DNA of 64,000 nt from Thioalkalivibrio sp. ALJ3 (GTDB lineage: Bacteria > Pseudomonadota > Gammaproteobacteria > Ectothiorhodospirales > Ectothiorhodospiraceae). A program made the position numbers and the translations under genes. The DNA lies in the NCBI RefSeq assembly GCF_000377205.1, contig NZ_KB897906.1:154272-218271 (forward strand), read 5' to 3'. Under the pieces are notes generated by a model. The model was not told where the DNA came from. It did no database searches and saw nothing but the letters and a program-made list of their open reading frames with translations. Shown here piece after piece: positions 10,040-20,649 of this stretch (its first letter is position 1; every line of letters begins with the position of its first letter).

Positions 10040-11989
10040 ATGAGCCCTTCCTACAAAACGCCCGAAGAGGTCAATGCGCTGCACGAGCGTATCCGTTTCC
10101 TCGAAGAAGCGCTGGAGGCCAATGCCTACGCGATGGACGTGCTCGCCTCGACCACGGCGATCTTTGGTGATACCGACCGCAACCGCAGCCCGGAGCTGAT
10201 TATCCAGAGCAGCCTGGAGTCCATCCGGCGGCTGCTTCCCGCCCGCGACATGGCCGTCTACATCCTTGACGGAGAGTCGTCGTTCGATCTGGCCTACCAG
10301 CAGTATCCCCAGGATGACGCCTACGATCTCGCGGATGCGGTCGAAGATCTGATCCAGGAAGGCACCTTCTCCTGGGCGCTGCACCAGAATCATCCCGTTT
10401 GTTTGCCGTCGCGCTTCGAGGGCGAAAGCCTGTTGCTTCACGTAATTTCGACTCGAACCCGAATACGCGGCATGTTCGCCGCACGCTTTCGCCAGAATGA
10501 ACTTCAGCGCCACGAGATGACCCTCTCGACCCTGACCATGGTGCTGTTCAACACCGCCTATGCCCTAGAGAGCGCGGATCTGTTCCAAATGATGGAACGG
10601 CGCCAGAAAGCCCTGCAGCGAATTACCGAACACCAGTCGCGCGAGCTTCTGCATCACCAGTCGCACGACTCCCTGACCAACCTTCCCAACCGGATGTTGT
10701 TCAGCGACCGCCTCTCTCAGGCCATTGAGCGGCACAAGGGTACGGATCACCACATTGCTTTGATTCTGCTGGACCTGGACAACTTCAAACGCCTGAACGA
10801 TTCCCTGGGGCATCGCGCGGGAGACGAACTGATCCGCAAGGTTGCACAGGATCTGGGCAGGCTTCTCGAACGTGGCCGTGATCGGTCGGGTCGTCCCCTG
10901 CGCACAACCCTTTCGCGGCTCGGGGGCGACGAATTCGGGATCCTGGTCGAGGATTTGCAGGGCCTGGAAGGCTGTGTCCGGCTGGTCACAGACGTTGTAC
11001 GCACCACCGCGGTGGAACGCACGGTCTTCGACCGCCCCGTCGTGACCAGCGCTTCCTGCGGGATTGCCGTATTCCCCTACGACGGGGACAACGCCGATCT
11101 CTTGTTGAGTAACGCCGATGCCGCCATGTACGAAGCGAAGCAGCGTGGTCGCAACGGCTTTCGCTTTTACACACAGGACCTGAACTCTCGTACTTTCCGG
11201 CATTTCGAGCTGGAAAAGGAACTGGGTACCGCGATCGAGCAGGAACAACTGGTTGTGCATTATCAGCCAAAGGTTGACTTGCATACCGGTGACATCCTGG
11301 GTGCGGAGGCCCTCATTCGCTGGCAGCATCCCAAGCTCGGCCTCCTGCCCCCCAGTCATTTCATCGAGCTCGCGGAAGACATGACGCTGATCGAGGAAAT
11401 CGGCGAATGGGTCCTTCGCCGGGTCTGCCGTGACCTGAAGACCCTGCCCTCTCCAGGCGAGGACTGCGCCTTGCGGCTCGCGGTGAATGTCTCGGCGCGA
11501 CAACTTCGGCAACCCGATCTGGCGGGCGACTTTCACGCCATTCTCCAGGCTGCCCGTGTGGCCCCCGAGTGCATCGAGCTGGAGTTGACCGAAACCACCA
11601 TCATGGATGATCCCAAAGGAGCGGCCCGGATGTTCGAGCGCTTGCGCGAGATTGGCATGCGGCTGGCGGTGGACGACTTCGGGACGGGCCATGCGTCGCT
11701 CATTCAGCTCAAGAAACTGCCGGCGGATACGCTCAAGATTGACCGGTCCTTTGTCCAGGACCTAGAGCGCAGCGAAAGCGACGCGAAGATTGTCAAGGCT
11801 ATTGTGAAGATGGCCCAGACCCTGGGACTGAACATCATCGCAGAGGGCGTTGAAACCAAACGCCAGGCCGAGATCCTGCGTGAGTTCGGTTGCAACGAGG
11901 CGCAGGGCTATTTCTTTGCGCGTCCCATGGCCTTTAACGACTTCCGCGCCCTGTTGCAGGACCGCGCCCGCCTACCCCGGACCGGATAG
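10040..11989 (+). CDS. Diguanylate cyclase/phosphodiesterase (GAF-like, GGDEF, EAL)
   Basis: 649 residues. A short coiled N-terminus and a GAF-like sensory region (about 30-190) are followed by a GGDEF domain with intact RLGGDEFGIL. The EAL domain has intact motifs: GAEALIRW, LELTETTIM, VDDFGTGHASL and IAEGVET. Both activities therefore look chemically possible, and which dominates cannot be read from sequence. It is cytoplasmic, with no membrane segment. It is the only catalytically intact c-di-GMP enzyme in the window, so it could feed the Lap adhesin system at 49-64 kb (inference). It is convergent with fumC, 3 nt apart. Confidence 0.93.
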   Translation: MSPSYKTPEEVNALHERIRFLEEALEANAYAMDVLASTTAIFGDTDRNRSPELIIQSSLESIRRLLPARDMAVYILDGESSFDLAYQQYPQDDAYDLADAVEDLIQEGTFSWALHQNHPVCLPSRFEGESLLLHVISTRTRIRGMFAARFRQNELQRHEMTLSTLTMVLFNTAYALESADLFQMMERRQKALQRITEHQSRELLHHQSHDSLTNLPNRMLFSDRLSQAIERHKGTDHHIALILLDLDNFKRLNDSLGHRAGDELIRKVAQDLGRLLERGRDRSGRPLRTTLSRLGGDEFGILVEDLQGLEGCVRLVTDVVRTTAVERTVFDRPVVTSASCGIAVFPYDGDNADLLLSNADAAMYEAKQRGRNGFRFYTQDLNSRTFRHFELEKELGTAIEQEQLVVHYQPKVDLHTGDILGAEALIRWQHPKLGLLPPSHFIELAEDMTLIEEIGEWVLRRVCRDLKTLPSPGEDCALRLAVNVSARQLRQPDLAGDFHAILQAARVAPECIELELTETTIMDDPKGAARMFERLREIGMRLAVDDFGTGHASLIQLKKLPADTLKIDRSFVQDLERSESDAKIVKAIVKMAQTLGLNIIAEGVETKRQAEILREFGCNEAQGYFFARPMAFNDFRALLQDRARLPRTG

Positions 11990-11992
11990 GCC

Positions 11993-13381
11993 TCAGCCGC
12001 TTCTGTTCTCCGGGCGAGTAAGTCTCGCCGGATCCAGTAGCACTTTCAGGCGCTCGCGCGGGATATCCGTGTGCTCCTCCGCCACATCCAGGATCGGCCG
12101 TCCCGAAGCGTAGGCCTCCTTGGCAATACGGGCACCGGCCTCGTAGCCAATCTCGGCATTCAGGGCGGTCACCAGGATCGGATTGCGATCCAACGCGGCG
12201 CGCAGGTTGTCCTCGTTCACGGTAAAGCCCGCGATCGCCCTATCCGCCAGGTGTGTCGAGGCCCGGGCCAGCAGGCCGCACTGGGTCAGGAGGTTGTCGG
12301 CAATCAGCGGGAGTCCCACGTTCAGCTGAAAATTGCCCCCGGCGCCCGCGGCGGCAATTGCCGCGTCAAGACCGAGCACCTGCTGGGAGGCCATGATGAC
12401 CGCCTCCGGGATCACCGGATTCACCTTGCCCGGCATGATCGAGCTGCCGGGTTGCAGGGCCGGCAGGGCGATTTCGCCCAACCCCGCCAGCGGGCCGGAA
12501 TTCATCCAGCGCAGGTCGTTCGCGATCTTGATAAGCCCCACGGCAACGGTCCGCAATTGGCCCGAGAGCTCCACCGCGCTGTCCTGACTGGCCAGTGCCG
12601 CAAAGCCATTGCCCTCATGCACAAACGACAATCCGGTTCGCTCGGCCAGACGGCCCGCCACACGCTCGCCGAATCCCGGGGGTGCATTGATACCGGTGCC
12701 CACCGCAGTAGCGCCGATGGCCAGACGCTGAATTCGCACGCGGGTATGTTCCAGGCGATTCACGTCCAGCTCCAGTTGGCGGCGCCAGCCAGAGAGTTCT
12801 TGCCCCAGGGTCACGGGCATTGCATCCATCAGGTGTGTGCGCCCGGTCTTGACCAGTGCCCCCACCTCGCGCTCGCGCCGAGCGATTGTCGCAATCAGGT
12901 GGCGCAGCGCAGGCACCAGTTCCTGTTCCAGTTCCAGCGCCGTCGAGACATGCAAGGCGGTCGGGATCACGTCGTTGGAGCTCTGCGAGCGATTGACATG
13001 ATCGTTCGGATGGACCGGTTCCCCACTACCCGATGCAATGTGCGCGAGCACCTCGTTCATGTTCATGTTGGTACTGGTACCCGAGCCCGTCTGATAGACG
13101 TCGACCGGGAAGGCATCCGCATGCTCGCCCCCAGCGATCGCCTCGGCCGCTGCCACAATCGCGTTCGCCACGGCGTCCGGGAGCTGCCCCAGCTCCTGGT
13201 TGGCCTCCGCACAGGCCGCCTTGGTCAGCGCGAGCGCCCGAATGAATGCATGAGGCATGGGTCGACCGGCGATCTGGAAGTTGTCGATGGCGCGCTGGGT
13301 CTGGGCACCCCAGAGGGCATCCCTGGGGACTTCCACCGGTCCGAGGCTATCCTGCTCCTGGCGGGTCGGGGACTTCGACAT
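11993..13381 (-). CDS. fumC: Fumarate hydratase class II
   Basis: Iron-independent fumarase, fumarate to L-malate; 462 residues. The superfamily signature GSSIMPGKVNPV is present, plus RSQSSNDVIPTA and the His-bearing THLMDAMPVTLGQE. The ATG at 13381 is chosen because GGAGG lies just upstream; an upstream in-frame TTG would place that ribosome site inside the gene. It is divergent from purB, another member of the same fumarase/aspartase superfamily. Confidence 0.96.
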   Translation of the reverse strand: MSKSPTRQEQDSLGPVEVPRDALWGAQTQRAIDNFQIAGRPMPHAFIRALALTKAACAEANQELGQLPDAVANAIVAAAEAIAGGEHADAFPVDVYQTGSGTSTNMNMNEVLAHIASGSGEPVHPNDHVNRSQSSNDVIPTALHVSTALELEQELVPALRHLIATIARREREVGALVKTGRTHLMDAMPVTLGQELSGWRRQLELDVNRLEHTRVRIQRLAIGATAVGTGINAPPGFGERVAGRLAERTGLSFVHEGNGFAALASQDSAVELSGQLRTVAVGLIKIANDLRWMNSGPLAGLGEIALPALQPGSSIMPGKVNPVIPEAVIMASQQVLGLDAAIAAAGAGGNFQLNVGLPLIADNLLTQCGLLARASTHLADRAIAGFTVNEDNLRAALDRNPILVTALNAEIGYEAGARIAKEAYASGRPILDVAEEHTDIPRERLKVLLDPARLTRPENRSG

Positions 13382-13413
13382 GCACTCCTCCAAATGATCG
13401 GGCGTAGCTTTGT

Positions 13414-13421
13414 ATTATACT
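13414..13421. promoter_or_regulatory. Overlapping -10 elements between fumC and purB
   Basis: The plus strand reads TATACT (13416-13421) and the minus strand TATAAT (13414-13419), overlapping back to back in the 119-nt divergent gap. Neither has a clear -35. They could serve purB and fumC respectively, in which case only one polymerase could bind at a time. Confidence 0.35.
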
Positions 13422-13470
13422 GCGCCGCGTCAATCGACCGTCCGCAGGACACATGACCCACGCTCCCTGA

Positions 13471-14868
<1,398 letters not shown>

Positions 14869-14871
14869 AGC

Positions 14872-16023
14872 GTGCCCGCCCCCGACCCGAACCAGGGCCT
14901 GGAGTTGCTGGGCGGGCTCTCACCGGCGGAGTTCCTCCGGGACTACTGGCAACAAAAGCCGCTGCTGGTACGCGGCGCGGTATCGGGCTTCGCCAACCCC
15001 ATCGAGCCCGACGACCTGGCCGGCCTCGCCTGCGATCCGGATGCGAGCGCCCGGCTCGTACTCGGCGACACCGACCACGCGGACTGGGCAGTCGAGTACG
15101 GCCCGTTCGATGAAGATCGCTTCGTGTCTCTGCCCGATCGCGCCTGGACTCTCCTGGTTAGCGACGTCGAGCGCTTCTGGCCCGAGGGGTGGGACTTCCT
15201 GGCCCGGTTCGACTTTGTCCCCCGCTGGCGCCGCGACGATCTGATGATTTCCTACGCGGCACCCGGGGGCTCGGTCGGGCCCCATGTCGATGCCTACGAT
15301 GTCTTTCTGTTCCAGGCGGACGGACGCCGGCGCTGGCAGATCCAGTCACCACCGGGGGCTCTGGAATGCCACGACGATCTGCCGCTGGCGATCCTGCGCG
15401 ATTTCGAGCCAAGCGAGAGCTGGGATCTTGAGCCTGGTGACCTGCTCTACCTGCCGCCCAACCTGCCCCACTACGGCCTGTCACTGGATGACCAGTGCAT
15501 GACCTGGTCGGTCGGCTTTCGTGCCCCGACCCACCTCGATCTGCTGACCGGGTTCCTGGAGGAGCGCGCCAACCGGGTCGGCGAGAAGGCCCGATACAGC
15601 GATCCTCAGCGCCCGGCGCCTGCCTACGCCAGTGAACTGCCGTCGCACGACCGCACTCAACTGCGTGTCATTCTGCGCGAGATGCTCGCCGCCGATGACA
15701 CGGAGCTGGATGCCTTCCTGGGGCGCTTCCTGAGCCGTCCCGCAGGGAACGTCGAGCTGCACCCTGATGATCCCGGTTTCGCCAGCGGGGTATGCCGCAT
15801 TCACCCGGGGATTCGCCGCCACTGGCTGGAGGCGCCCGCAGGACCGGTCCTCTGCGTTGCCGGACACAGTTACCCCGCCTGCAATCTGTCGCCAGAGGAT
15901 CTGGAGCGGCTGTGCACGGCGGAGACCCTCGACCCGCGGCAATGGGATGCGCAATGGCCGGCGGTCCGGGAGATGTGCCGTGACGGCCTGGAAGAAGGCT
16001 GGCTGGAGCCCGCGGATCGATAG
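14872..16023 (+). CDS. roxA: Ribosomal protein uL16 3-hydroxylase (RoxA/YcfD, JmjC)
   Basis: Fe(II)/2-oxoglutarate oxygenase that hydroxylates an arginine of ribosomal protein L16; 383 residues. The JmjC/cupin core shows GPHVDAYDVFLFQ (HxD iron ligands) and the distal His in PPNLPHYGLSL. N-terminal FLRDYWQQKPLLVRGA is characteristic of the family. The GTG start at 14872 lies 3 nt after purB. It is convergent with dusA. Confidence 0.93.
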   Translation: MPAPDPNQGLELLGGLSPAEFLRDYWQQKPLLVRGAVSGFANPIEPDDLAGLACDPDASARLVLGDTDHADWAVEYGPFDEDRFVSLPDRAWTLLVSDVERFWPEGWDFLARFDFVPRWRRDDLMISYAAPGGSVGPHVDAYDVFLFQADGRRRWQIQSPPGALECHDDLPLAILRDFEPSESWDLEPGDLLYLPPNLPHYGLSLDDQCMTWSVGFRAPTHLDLLTGFLEERANRVGEKARYSDPQRPAPAYASELPSHDRTQLRVILREMLAADDTELDAFLGRFLSRPAGNVELHPDDPGFASGVCRIHPGIRRHWLEAPAGPVLCVAGHSYPACNLSPEDLERLCTAETLDPRQWDAQWPAVREMCRDGLEEGWLEPADR

Positions 16024-16039
16024 CTGGGGCGGGACCTGC

Positions 16040-17032
16040 TCAGGCAGCGGTGCGCCGACAGGGCTCGGCCGCCCGCTCGATCAGTTCCGGTCCGGCATCC
16101 GGCCGGTGGGCGCCTTCGGTGAGGATGCGGCGCCACTGACGCGCACCCGGCTCGCCATGGAACAGGCCCAGAATATGCCGGGTCAGTCGGGCCAGGGGGG
16201 TGCCGTCAGATCGCATGCGCTCGGCAAGGGTCAGGAGACCCTGCATGACCGCCTCCCGGGTCACAGGGGCTTCAGGGTCGGAAAAATACAGCCGGTCGAC
16301 CTCCGTCAGTACCCACGGCTGGTGATAAGCGGTGCGGCCCAACATTACGCCATCCAGATGCTCCAGATGGGCGTGCGCACCGCGTAGATCGTTCAAGCCT
16401 CCATTCAACACGATGGTCAGATCCGGGAATTCGGCCTTCAGGCGATAGACGCGCTCGTAGTCCAGCGGGGGCACGTCGCGGTTGTCCTTGGGGCTCAGGC
16501 CCTGCAGCCAGGCCTTGCGGGCATGCACGATAAAGTGTCGCGCACCCGCGTCCGCCACCTGCCGGACAAACCCCTGCAGATCGGCCTCGGAGTCCTGGTC
16601 GTCGATCCCGATACGGTGCTTGACCGTAATCGGCACCGATACGACCCGCTGCATGGCCTGGACACATTCCGCCACGAGCTCCGGCCGTGCCATCAGGCAG
16701 GCCCCGAAGCTCCCCGACTGCACCCGATCGGAGGGACAGCCGACGTTGAGGTTGATCTCGTCAAAGCCCTGATCCTCGGCGATCCGAGCCGCGTAGGCCA
16801 GGGTCGAAGGATCCGATCCGCCCAGTTGCAGCGCGAGCGGGTGTTCCTGCGGCGAAAAGCCCAGCAGACGGGTGCGGTCACCGTGCAGCACTGCGTTGGC
16901 GTGTACCATCTCGGTGTACAACAGCGCACGGGTCGTCAACAGACGGTGAAACTGGCGACACCAGGTGTCCGTCCAGTCCATCATCGGTGCCACCGAGAAG
17001 CGAGGATCGGGTGCAGGTCGCGGGGCGTTCAT
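16040..17032 (-). CDS. dusA: tRNA-dihydrouridine synthase A
   Basis: Flavoenzyme reducing uridines 20/20a in the tRNA D-loop; 330 residues, normal length. It opens with FSVAPMMDWTDTWCRQFHRL. The catalytic cysteine is in NLNVGCPSDRVQSG, and FMN-site segments KHRIGIDD and VLNGGLNDL are present. It is divergent from the glutamate dehydrogenase gene, 63 nt apart. Confidence 0.96.
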   Translation of the reverse strand: MNAPRPAPDPRFSVAPMMDWTDTWCRQFHRLLTTRALLYTEMVHANAVLHGDRTRLLGFSPQEHPLALQLGGSDPSTLAYAARIAEDQGFDEINLNVGCPSDRVQSGSFGACLMARPELVAECVQAMQRVVSVPITVKHRIGIDDQDSEADLQGFVRQVADAGARHFIVHARKAWLQGLSPKDNRDVPPLDYERVYRLKAEFPDLTIVLNGGLNDLRGAHAHLEHLDGVMLGRTAYHQPWVLTEVDRLYFSDPEAPVTREAVMQGLLTLAERMRSDGTPLARLTRHILGLFHGEPGARQWRRILTEGAHRPDAGPELIERAAEPCRRTAA

Positions 17033-17095
17033 CGCGACCCCGTCGTCACGCGCTCACAGCGTGTGCGCAACATCAATGGAGCAGGGAAATCGAAC

Positions 17096-18523
17096 ATGTC
17101 GGAAGATGCGAAGCCGGAAACCTTTCTTGATAGTGTCTCACACATGGTCGACCGGGCCATGCGCTATCTGGAACTCCCCCAGGGCGCATGCGATGCGATC
17201 AAGCAGTGCGATTCGGTGGTCCAGGTCAGTTTTCCGATCCGCTTCCCCGATCGCCTCGAGGTCTTTACCGGCTGGCGTGCCGTGCACTCCTCCCATCGCC
17301 TTCCGGTCAAGGGCGGGCTGCGATTCTCCCCCAGCATGGATCAGGAGCATGCCGAGGCCCTGGCCGCCCTGATGACCTACAAGTGCGCGATTGTGGACAT
17401 CCCGTTCGGGGGTTCCAAAGGGGGCTTGAGAATCGACCCGCGTCGGTACGACGAGTGGGAGATGGAGCGGATCACCCGCCGCTTTGCCCACGAATTGATC
17501 CAGCGTGACTACATCAGCCCCGCACAGAACGTTCCAGCCCCCGATGTTGGCACGTCGCAGCGCGAGATGGCCTGGATCATGGAAACCTACCGCGAGCGCC
17601 ACCCGGAGGACATCAATCATATTGCGGCCGTGACCGGAAAACCCGTCGAGATGGGCGGTATGCGCGGGCGCCTGGAAGCGACGGGCCGTGGCGTGCAGTA
17701 CGCCCTCCAGGCCTTTTTCCGCGAGAGCAACGCGGCACGGGATGCCGGGCTGGAAGGTGGTTTGGGCGATCAGCGCATCATCATCCAGGGCTTCGGTAAT
17801 GTCGGCTACTACGCCGCCCATTTCCTTCAGCAGGACGACCATGCCCGTATCGTCGGGATCATCAAGAGTGACGGCGGCGTCTACTGCAAGGATGGTCTGG
17901 ACGTCGAAGCGCTTCACGACTATGTGCGCCGGACCGGAACGATGGAAGGCTTTCCCGGGGTCGAGTTCGAGCGCAATGGCGATCGAATTCTCGAGAAGGA
18001 GTGCGACATCCTGATCCCGGCCGCCCTTGAGGGCGCGATTCACCGTCATAATGCCGAACGCATCCAGGCACGGGTGATCGCCGAGGCCGCCAATGGTCCG
18101 TGTACCTTTGAGGCCGATCAGATCCTCCAGGAGCGCGGCGTGACCATCCTGCCGGATGTCTATGTCAATGCCGGCGGGGTGATCGTTTCGTATTTCGAGT
18201 GGGTGCGAAACCTTTCGCACATCCGTTTTGGGCGCATGGAGCGTCGTTACGATCAGGCCCAGGGACAGCATGTGGTCACGGCGATCGACATGATGACCAA
18301 CCAGAGTGTGCCCGACTGGCTGCGCGAGTCGATCGTCCGGGGCGCGGAAGAGATTGATCTGGTCCGCTCGGGGCTCGATGACACCATGCGCGAGGCCTTT
18401 CGCGAGATGCACGAGGTGCGCGAGGTGGAAAGCAATGGACAGGTGCTGGACTACCGTACGGCCGCCTATCTCATCGCGCTGCGCAAGATCGTGCGGGCCC
18501 GCAGCGACCTCAAGCTGATCTGA
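17096..18523 (+). CDS. Glutamate dehydrogenase (Glu/Leu/Phe/Val family)
   Basis: 475 residues. The substrate site (VKGGLRFSPS) and catalytic-lysine segment (MTYKCAIVDIPFGGSKGG) are intact, as is the Rossmann motif IIQGFGNVG. The C-terminal half keeps PDVYVNAGGVIVSYFEW. The reaction is glutamate to 2-oxoglutarate plus ammonium, a link between nitrogen and the TCA genes nearby; cofactor preference is not certain. The start is the ATG at 17096 after GGAGCAGGG. The open frame extends 573 nt further upstream across dusA antisense, but that part has no family similarity. Confidence 0.93.
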   Translation: MSEDAKPETFLDSVSHMVDRAMRYLELPQGACDAIKQCDSVVQVSFPIRFPDRLEVFTGWRAVHSSHRLPVKGGLRFSPSMDQEHAEALAALMTYKCAIVDIPFGGSKGGLRIDPRRYDEWEMERITRRFAHELIQRDYISPAQNVPAPDVGTSQREMAWIMETYRERHPEDINHIAAVTGKPVEMGGMRGRLEATGRGVQYALQAFFRESNAARDAGLEGGLGDQRIIIQGFGNVGYYAAHFLQQDDHARIVGIIKSDGGVYCKDGLDVEALHDYVRRTGTMEGFPGVEFERNGDRILEKECDILIPAALEGAIHRHNAERIQARVIAEAANGPCTFEADQILQERGVTILPDVYVNAGGVIVSYFEWVRNLSHIRFGRMERRYDQAQGQHVVTAIDMMTNQSVPDWLRESIVRGAEEIDLVRSGLDDTMREAFREMHEVREVESNGQVLDYRTAAYLIALRKIVRARSDLKLI

Positions 18524-18548
18524 TCGGGATTTGGACCGGGAGCCCGGA

Positions 18549-19694
18549 TCAGCCCCGCTCCGCCTCCGAGGCCAGCAACTCCTGCAACCAGTGGCCACCC
18601 CGGTCGGCCTTGGTACTGAGGTAGCGCAGGTTGTGTGGATTCAGCGTGCCATGCACGGGTTCCCGGGCCACGACCTGGATACCCCCGGCGCGCAGCGCCT
18701 CGATCTTGGCGGGATTGTTGGTGAGGACGCGGACCGTGTCGATACCTAGAAACTCCAGCATTTCCACGGCTGCGTCGTAACGGCGCCCATCGGCCTCGAA
18801 CCCCAGCTGACAGTCGGAATCGATGGTGTCGAGCCCAGCCGTTTGCATGGTGTAGGCGCGCAGCTTGTTGGCCAAGCCGATACCCCGCCCCTCCTGGGCC
18901 AGATACAGCAGTACACCGCCACCACTCTCGTTAATCGTCTTCACCCCCAGGCGTAACTGATCGCCACAGTCGCAGCGCAAGCTGCCGAACAAGTCGCCGG
19001 TCAGGCAGGCCGAGTGCAACCGAACCGGGACGGCCTCCGGCCATTCGTTCGGTTCGCCAATGACCACGGCCACGTGTTCCAGGATCCCATTCCCCTCCCG
19101 GAAGAGCATAAAGCGGGTCACCGGGGCATCCGCCAGGGGTACCGGGGCTTCGCTCACGTAGGCGAGTTCCAGGCGCGGGTGATGCGCGACCGCCCGTGCC
19201 TCCCGCTCGTCCACGTTCAGGAACATCCCGTCGGCCAGCGCTGAGCGGATCGCCTCGGGTACGGGTTCGGGCACCCGCGCCGATACGACAGCGGGCAACA
19301 GGCGACCGGCGCGGGCCAGCTCAAGGGCCGCGACTTCGGCTGGTTCGGCGGTCCGCACTTCCGCCTGGTCAAGCGCATGGGTGGGGTGTTCGCCCTCGTT
19401 CGAGGCCTCCGGGGCGCTGGCGAGCGTAAACAGAGCCTCCGGATCGGTTCCCGGAGCAAACTCCAGGGCGACCCCCTCCCATCCCTTGGCTAGTGGCTGG
19501 GGCCAACCCATTGCGGACGCACGGTGGGGCGTTAGAATCAGACGTGGACGGCCGCCGGTCATATGCGTCAGGCGATCCAGCAACACCGGGGTCAGACCTT
19601 CGACGGCGGCAACCAGTACACTGGACTGCTCGCCGCTCAGCAAGACCGGGTGGCCCCGGCGAAGATCGAATATCCCACGATCGGCGTTGTGCAT
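18549..19694 (-). CDS. ribA: GTP cyclohydrolase II with N-terminal extension
   Basis: First step of riboflavin synthesis from GTP. The C-terminal ~200 residues are canonical RibA: the zinc motif C-x10-C-x-C in CLTGDLFGSLRCDCGDQ, LAQEGRGIGLANKL, and VLTNNPAKIEAL. The protein has 381 residues against about 200 for stand-alone RibA. The N-terminal ~180 residues (FDLRRGHPVLLSGEQSS...) look like a diverged domain in the place RibB occupies in RibBA fusions, but RibB catalytic residues are not evident. The ATG at 19694 with AAGGA upstream is preferred over a longer frame. It is divergent from the RibD-reductase gene. Confidence 0.9.
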   Translation of the reverse strand: MHNADRGIFDLRRGHPVLLSGEQSSVLVAAVEGLTPVLLDRLTHMTGGRPRLILTPHRASAMGWPQPLAKGWEGVALEFAPGTDPEALFTLASAPEASNEGEHPTHALDQAEVRTAEPAEVAALELARAGRLLPAVVSARVPEPVPEAIRSALADGMFLNVDEREARAVAHHPRLELAYVSEAPVPLADAPVTRFMLFREGNGILEHVAVVIGEPNEWPEAVPVRLHSACLTGDLFGSLRCDCGDQLRLGVKTINESGGGVLLYLAQEGRGIGLANKLRAYTMQTAGLDTIDSDCQLGFEADGRRYDAAVEMLEFLGIDTVRVLTNNPAKIEALRAGGIQVVAREPVHGTLNPHNLRYLSTKADRGGHWLQELLASEAERG

Positions 19695-19837
19695 CAGGTC
19701 CTTCCCAATGGAGTTTGTCTTATGACCAGCCCGCAGGACGCGAATTCCACCTTGTCCAGCCGCCACCAGCCGCCCCAATCTCCCCCAAGCCTATCGCATG
19801 TGCCCCCGGAGGGTCGCGAAACCTGGGTTTTACCGGC

Positions 19838-20626
19838 ATGACTGCCTACCCGGTGACCGAAGAAGAGGCCTGGCGCTGGCTGCTGGCGCAGCGCGCCGAC
19901 CCGGGCTGTTGCCCCCTGCCCGGTCCTCTTGCCCCGGCGGCACACGACCTGCTGGAACTGTACGGCCCGATCATCGAGGCCGAAAGCATTACCGTGGCGC
20001 AACTGGGCCAGAGCCTGGACGGTCGCATCGCCACTCACACCGGACATTCCCAGTTTGTAACCGGTCCAGAGGATATCGAGCACCTGCATCGGCTGCGTGC
20101 ATTGGTCGATGCCGTCGTAGTGGGTGCAGGCACCGTGGTGGCCGATGACCCGCGCCTGACCGTTCGCAAGGCCGAAGGAGCCCACCCGGTGCGTGTAATC
20201 CTCGATCCGGACGGGCGGATCCACTCCAGTGCCCGCGTCTTCCAGGACGGCGAGGTGAAAACGCTTGTCCTGCACGCAGCGGGCCTTGGTCCCTGCGAGA
20301 TGCCCGACCACGTCCAATGCGTGGAGATGCCCACGGACCACAGCGGACGCTTCGCTCCACCGGAGATTCGGGACCGTCTGGCAGCGGATCATGGACTTCA
20401 TCGGTTGCTGGTCGAGGGCGGAGGCCAAACGGTATCCCGCTTTCTGGCCAGTGACACCCTGGATCGCCTGCATCTGACGGTTGCCCCAATGCTGATTGGG
20501 TCGGGGCGGCACGGCATTACCCTGCCCGATATCGAAACGCTGGATCAGGCGCTGCGTCCGCCCTGCAGGATCTTCCGCCTGGGGGGCGATACGCTGTATG
20601 ATCTGGATCTGCGCAGCAAGCCCTGA
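19838..20626 (+). CDS. RibD C-terminal-domain reductase
   Basis: 262 residues. The chain matches the RibD reductase half (dihydrofolate-reductase fold) that reduces the ribosyl side chain of the pyrimidine intermediate: AQLGQSLDGRIAT, VVVGAGTVVADDP and LLVEGGGQTVSRFL. No N-terminal deaminase domain (HAE, PCxxC zinc motif) is present, and the first ~45 residues are unassigned. It is divergent from ribA, which supports a riboflavin or related pteridine role. A full ribD may exist elsewhere. The ATG at 19838 is preferred; the frame stays open upstream but without similarity. Confidence 0.85.
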   Translation: MTAYPVTEEEAWRWLLAQRADPGCCPLPGPLAPAAHDLLELYGPIIEAESITVAQLGQSLDGRIATHTGHSQFVTGPEDIEHLHRLRALVDAVVVGAGTVVADDPRLTVRKAEGAHPVRVILDPDGRIHSSARVFQDGEVKTLVLHAAGLGPCEMPDHVQCVEMPTDHSGRFAPPEIRDRLAADHGLHRLLVEGGGQTVSRFLASDTLDRLHLTVAPMLIGSGRHGITLPDIETLDQALRPPCRIFRLGGDTLYDLDLRSKP

Positions 20627-20649
20627 CCTACCACTGCCAGGCGGCCCCC

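Noticed and set aside
16523-17095. N-terminal extension of the glutamate dehydrogenase
   Set aside because: The open frame continues 191 codons upstream over dusA antisense, but the family similarity and a ribosome site begin at 17096.
19695-19837. FMN riboswitch between the riboflavin genes
   Set aside because: The 143-nt gap lacks the RFN-element consensus and is too short to hold it with both leaders.
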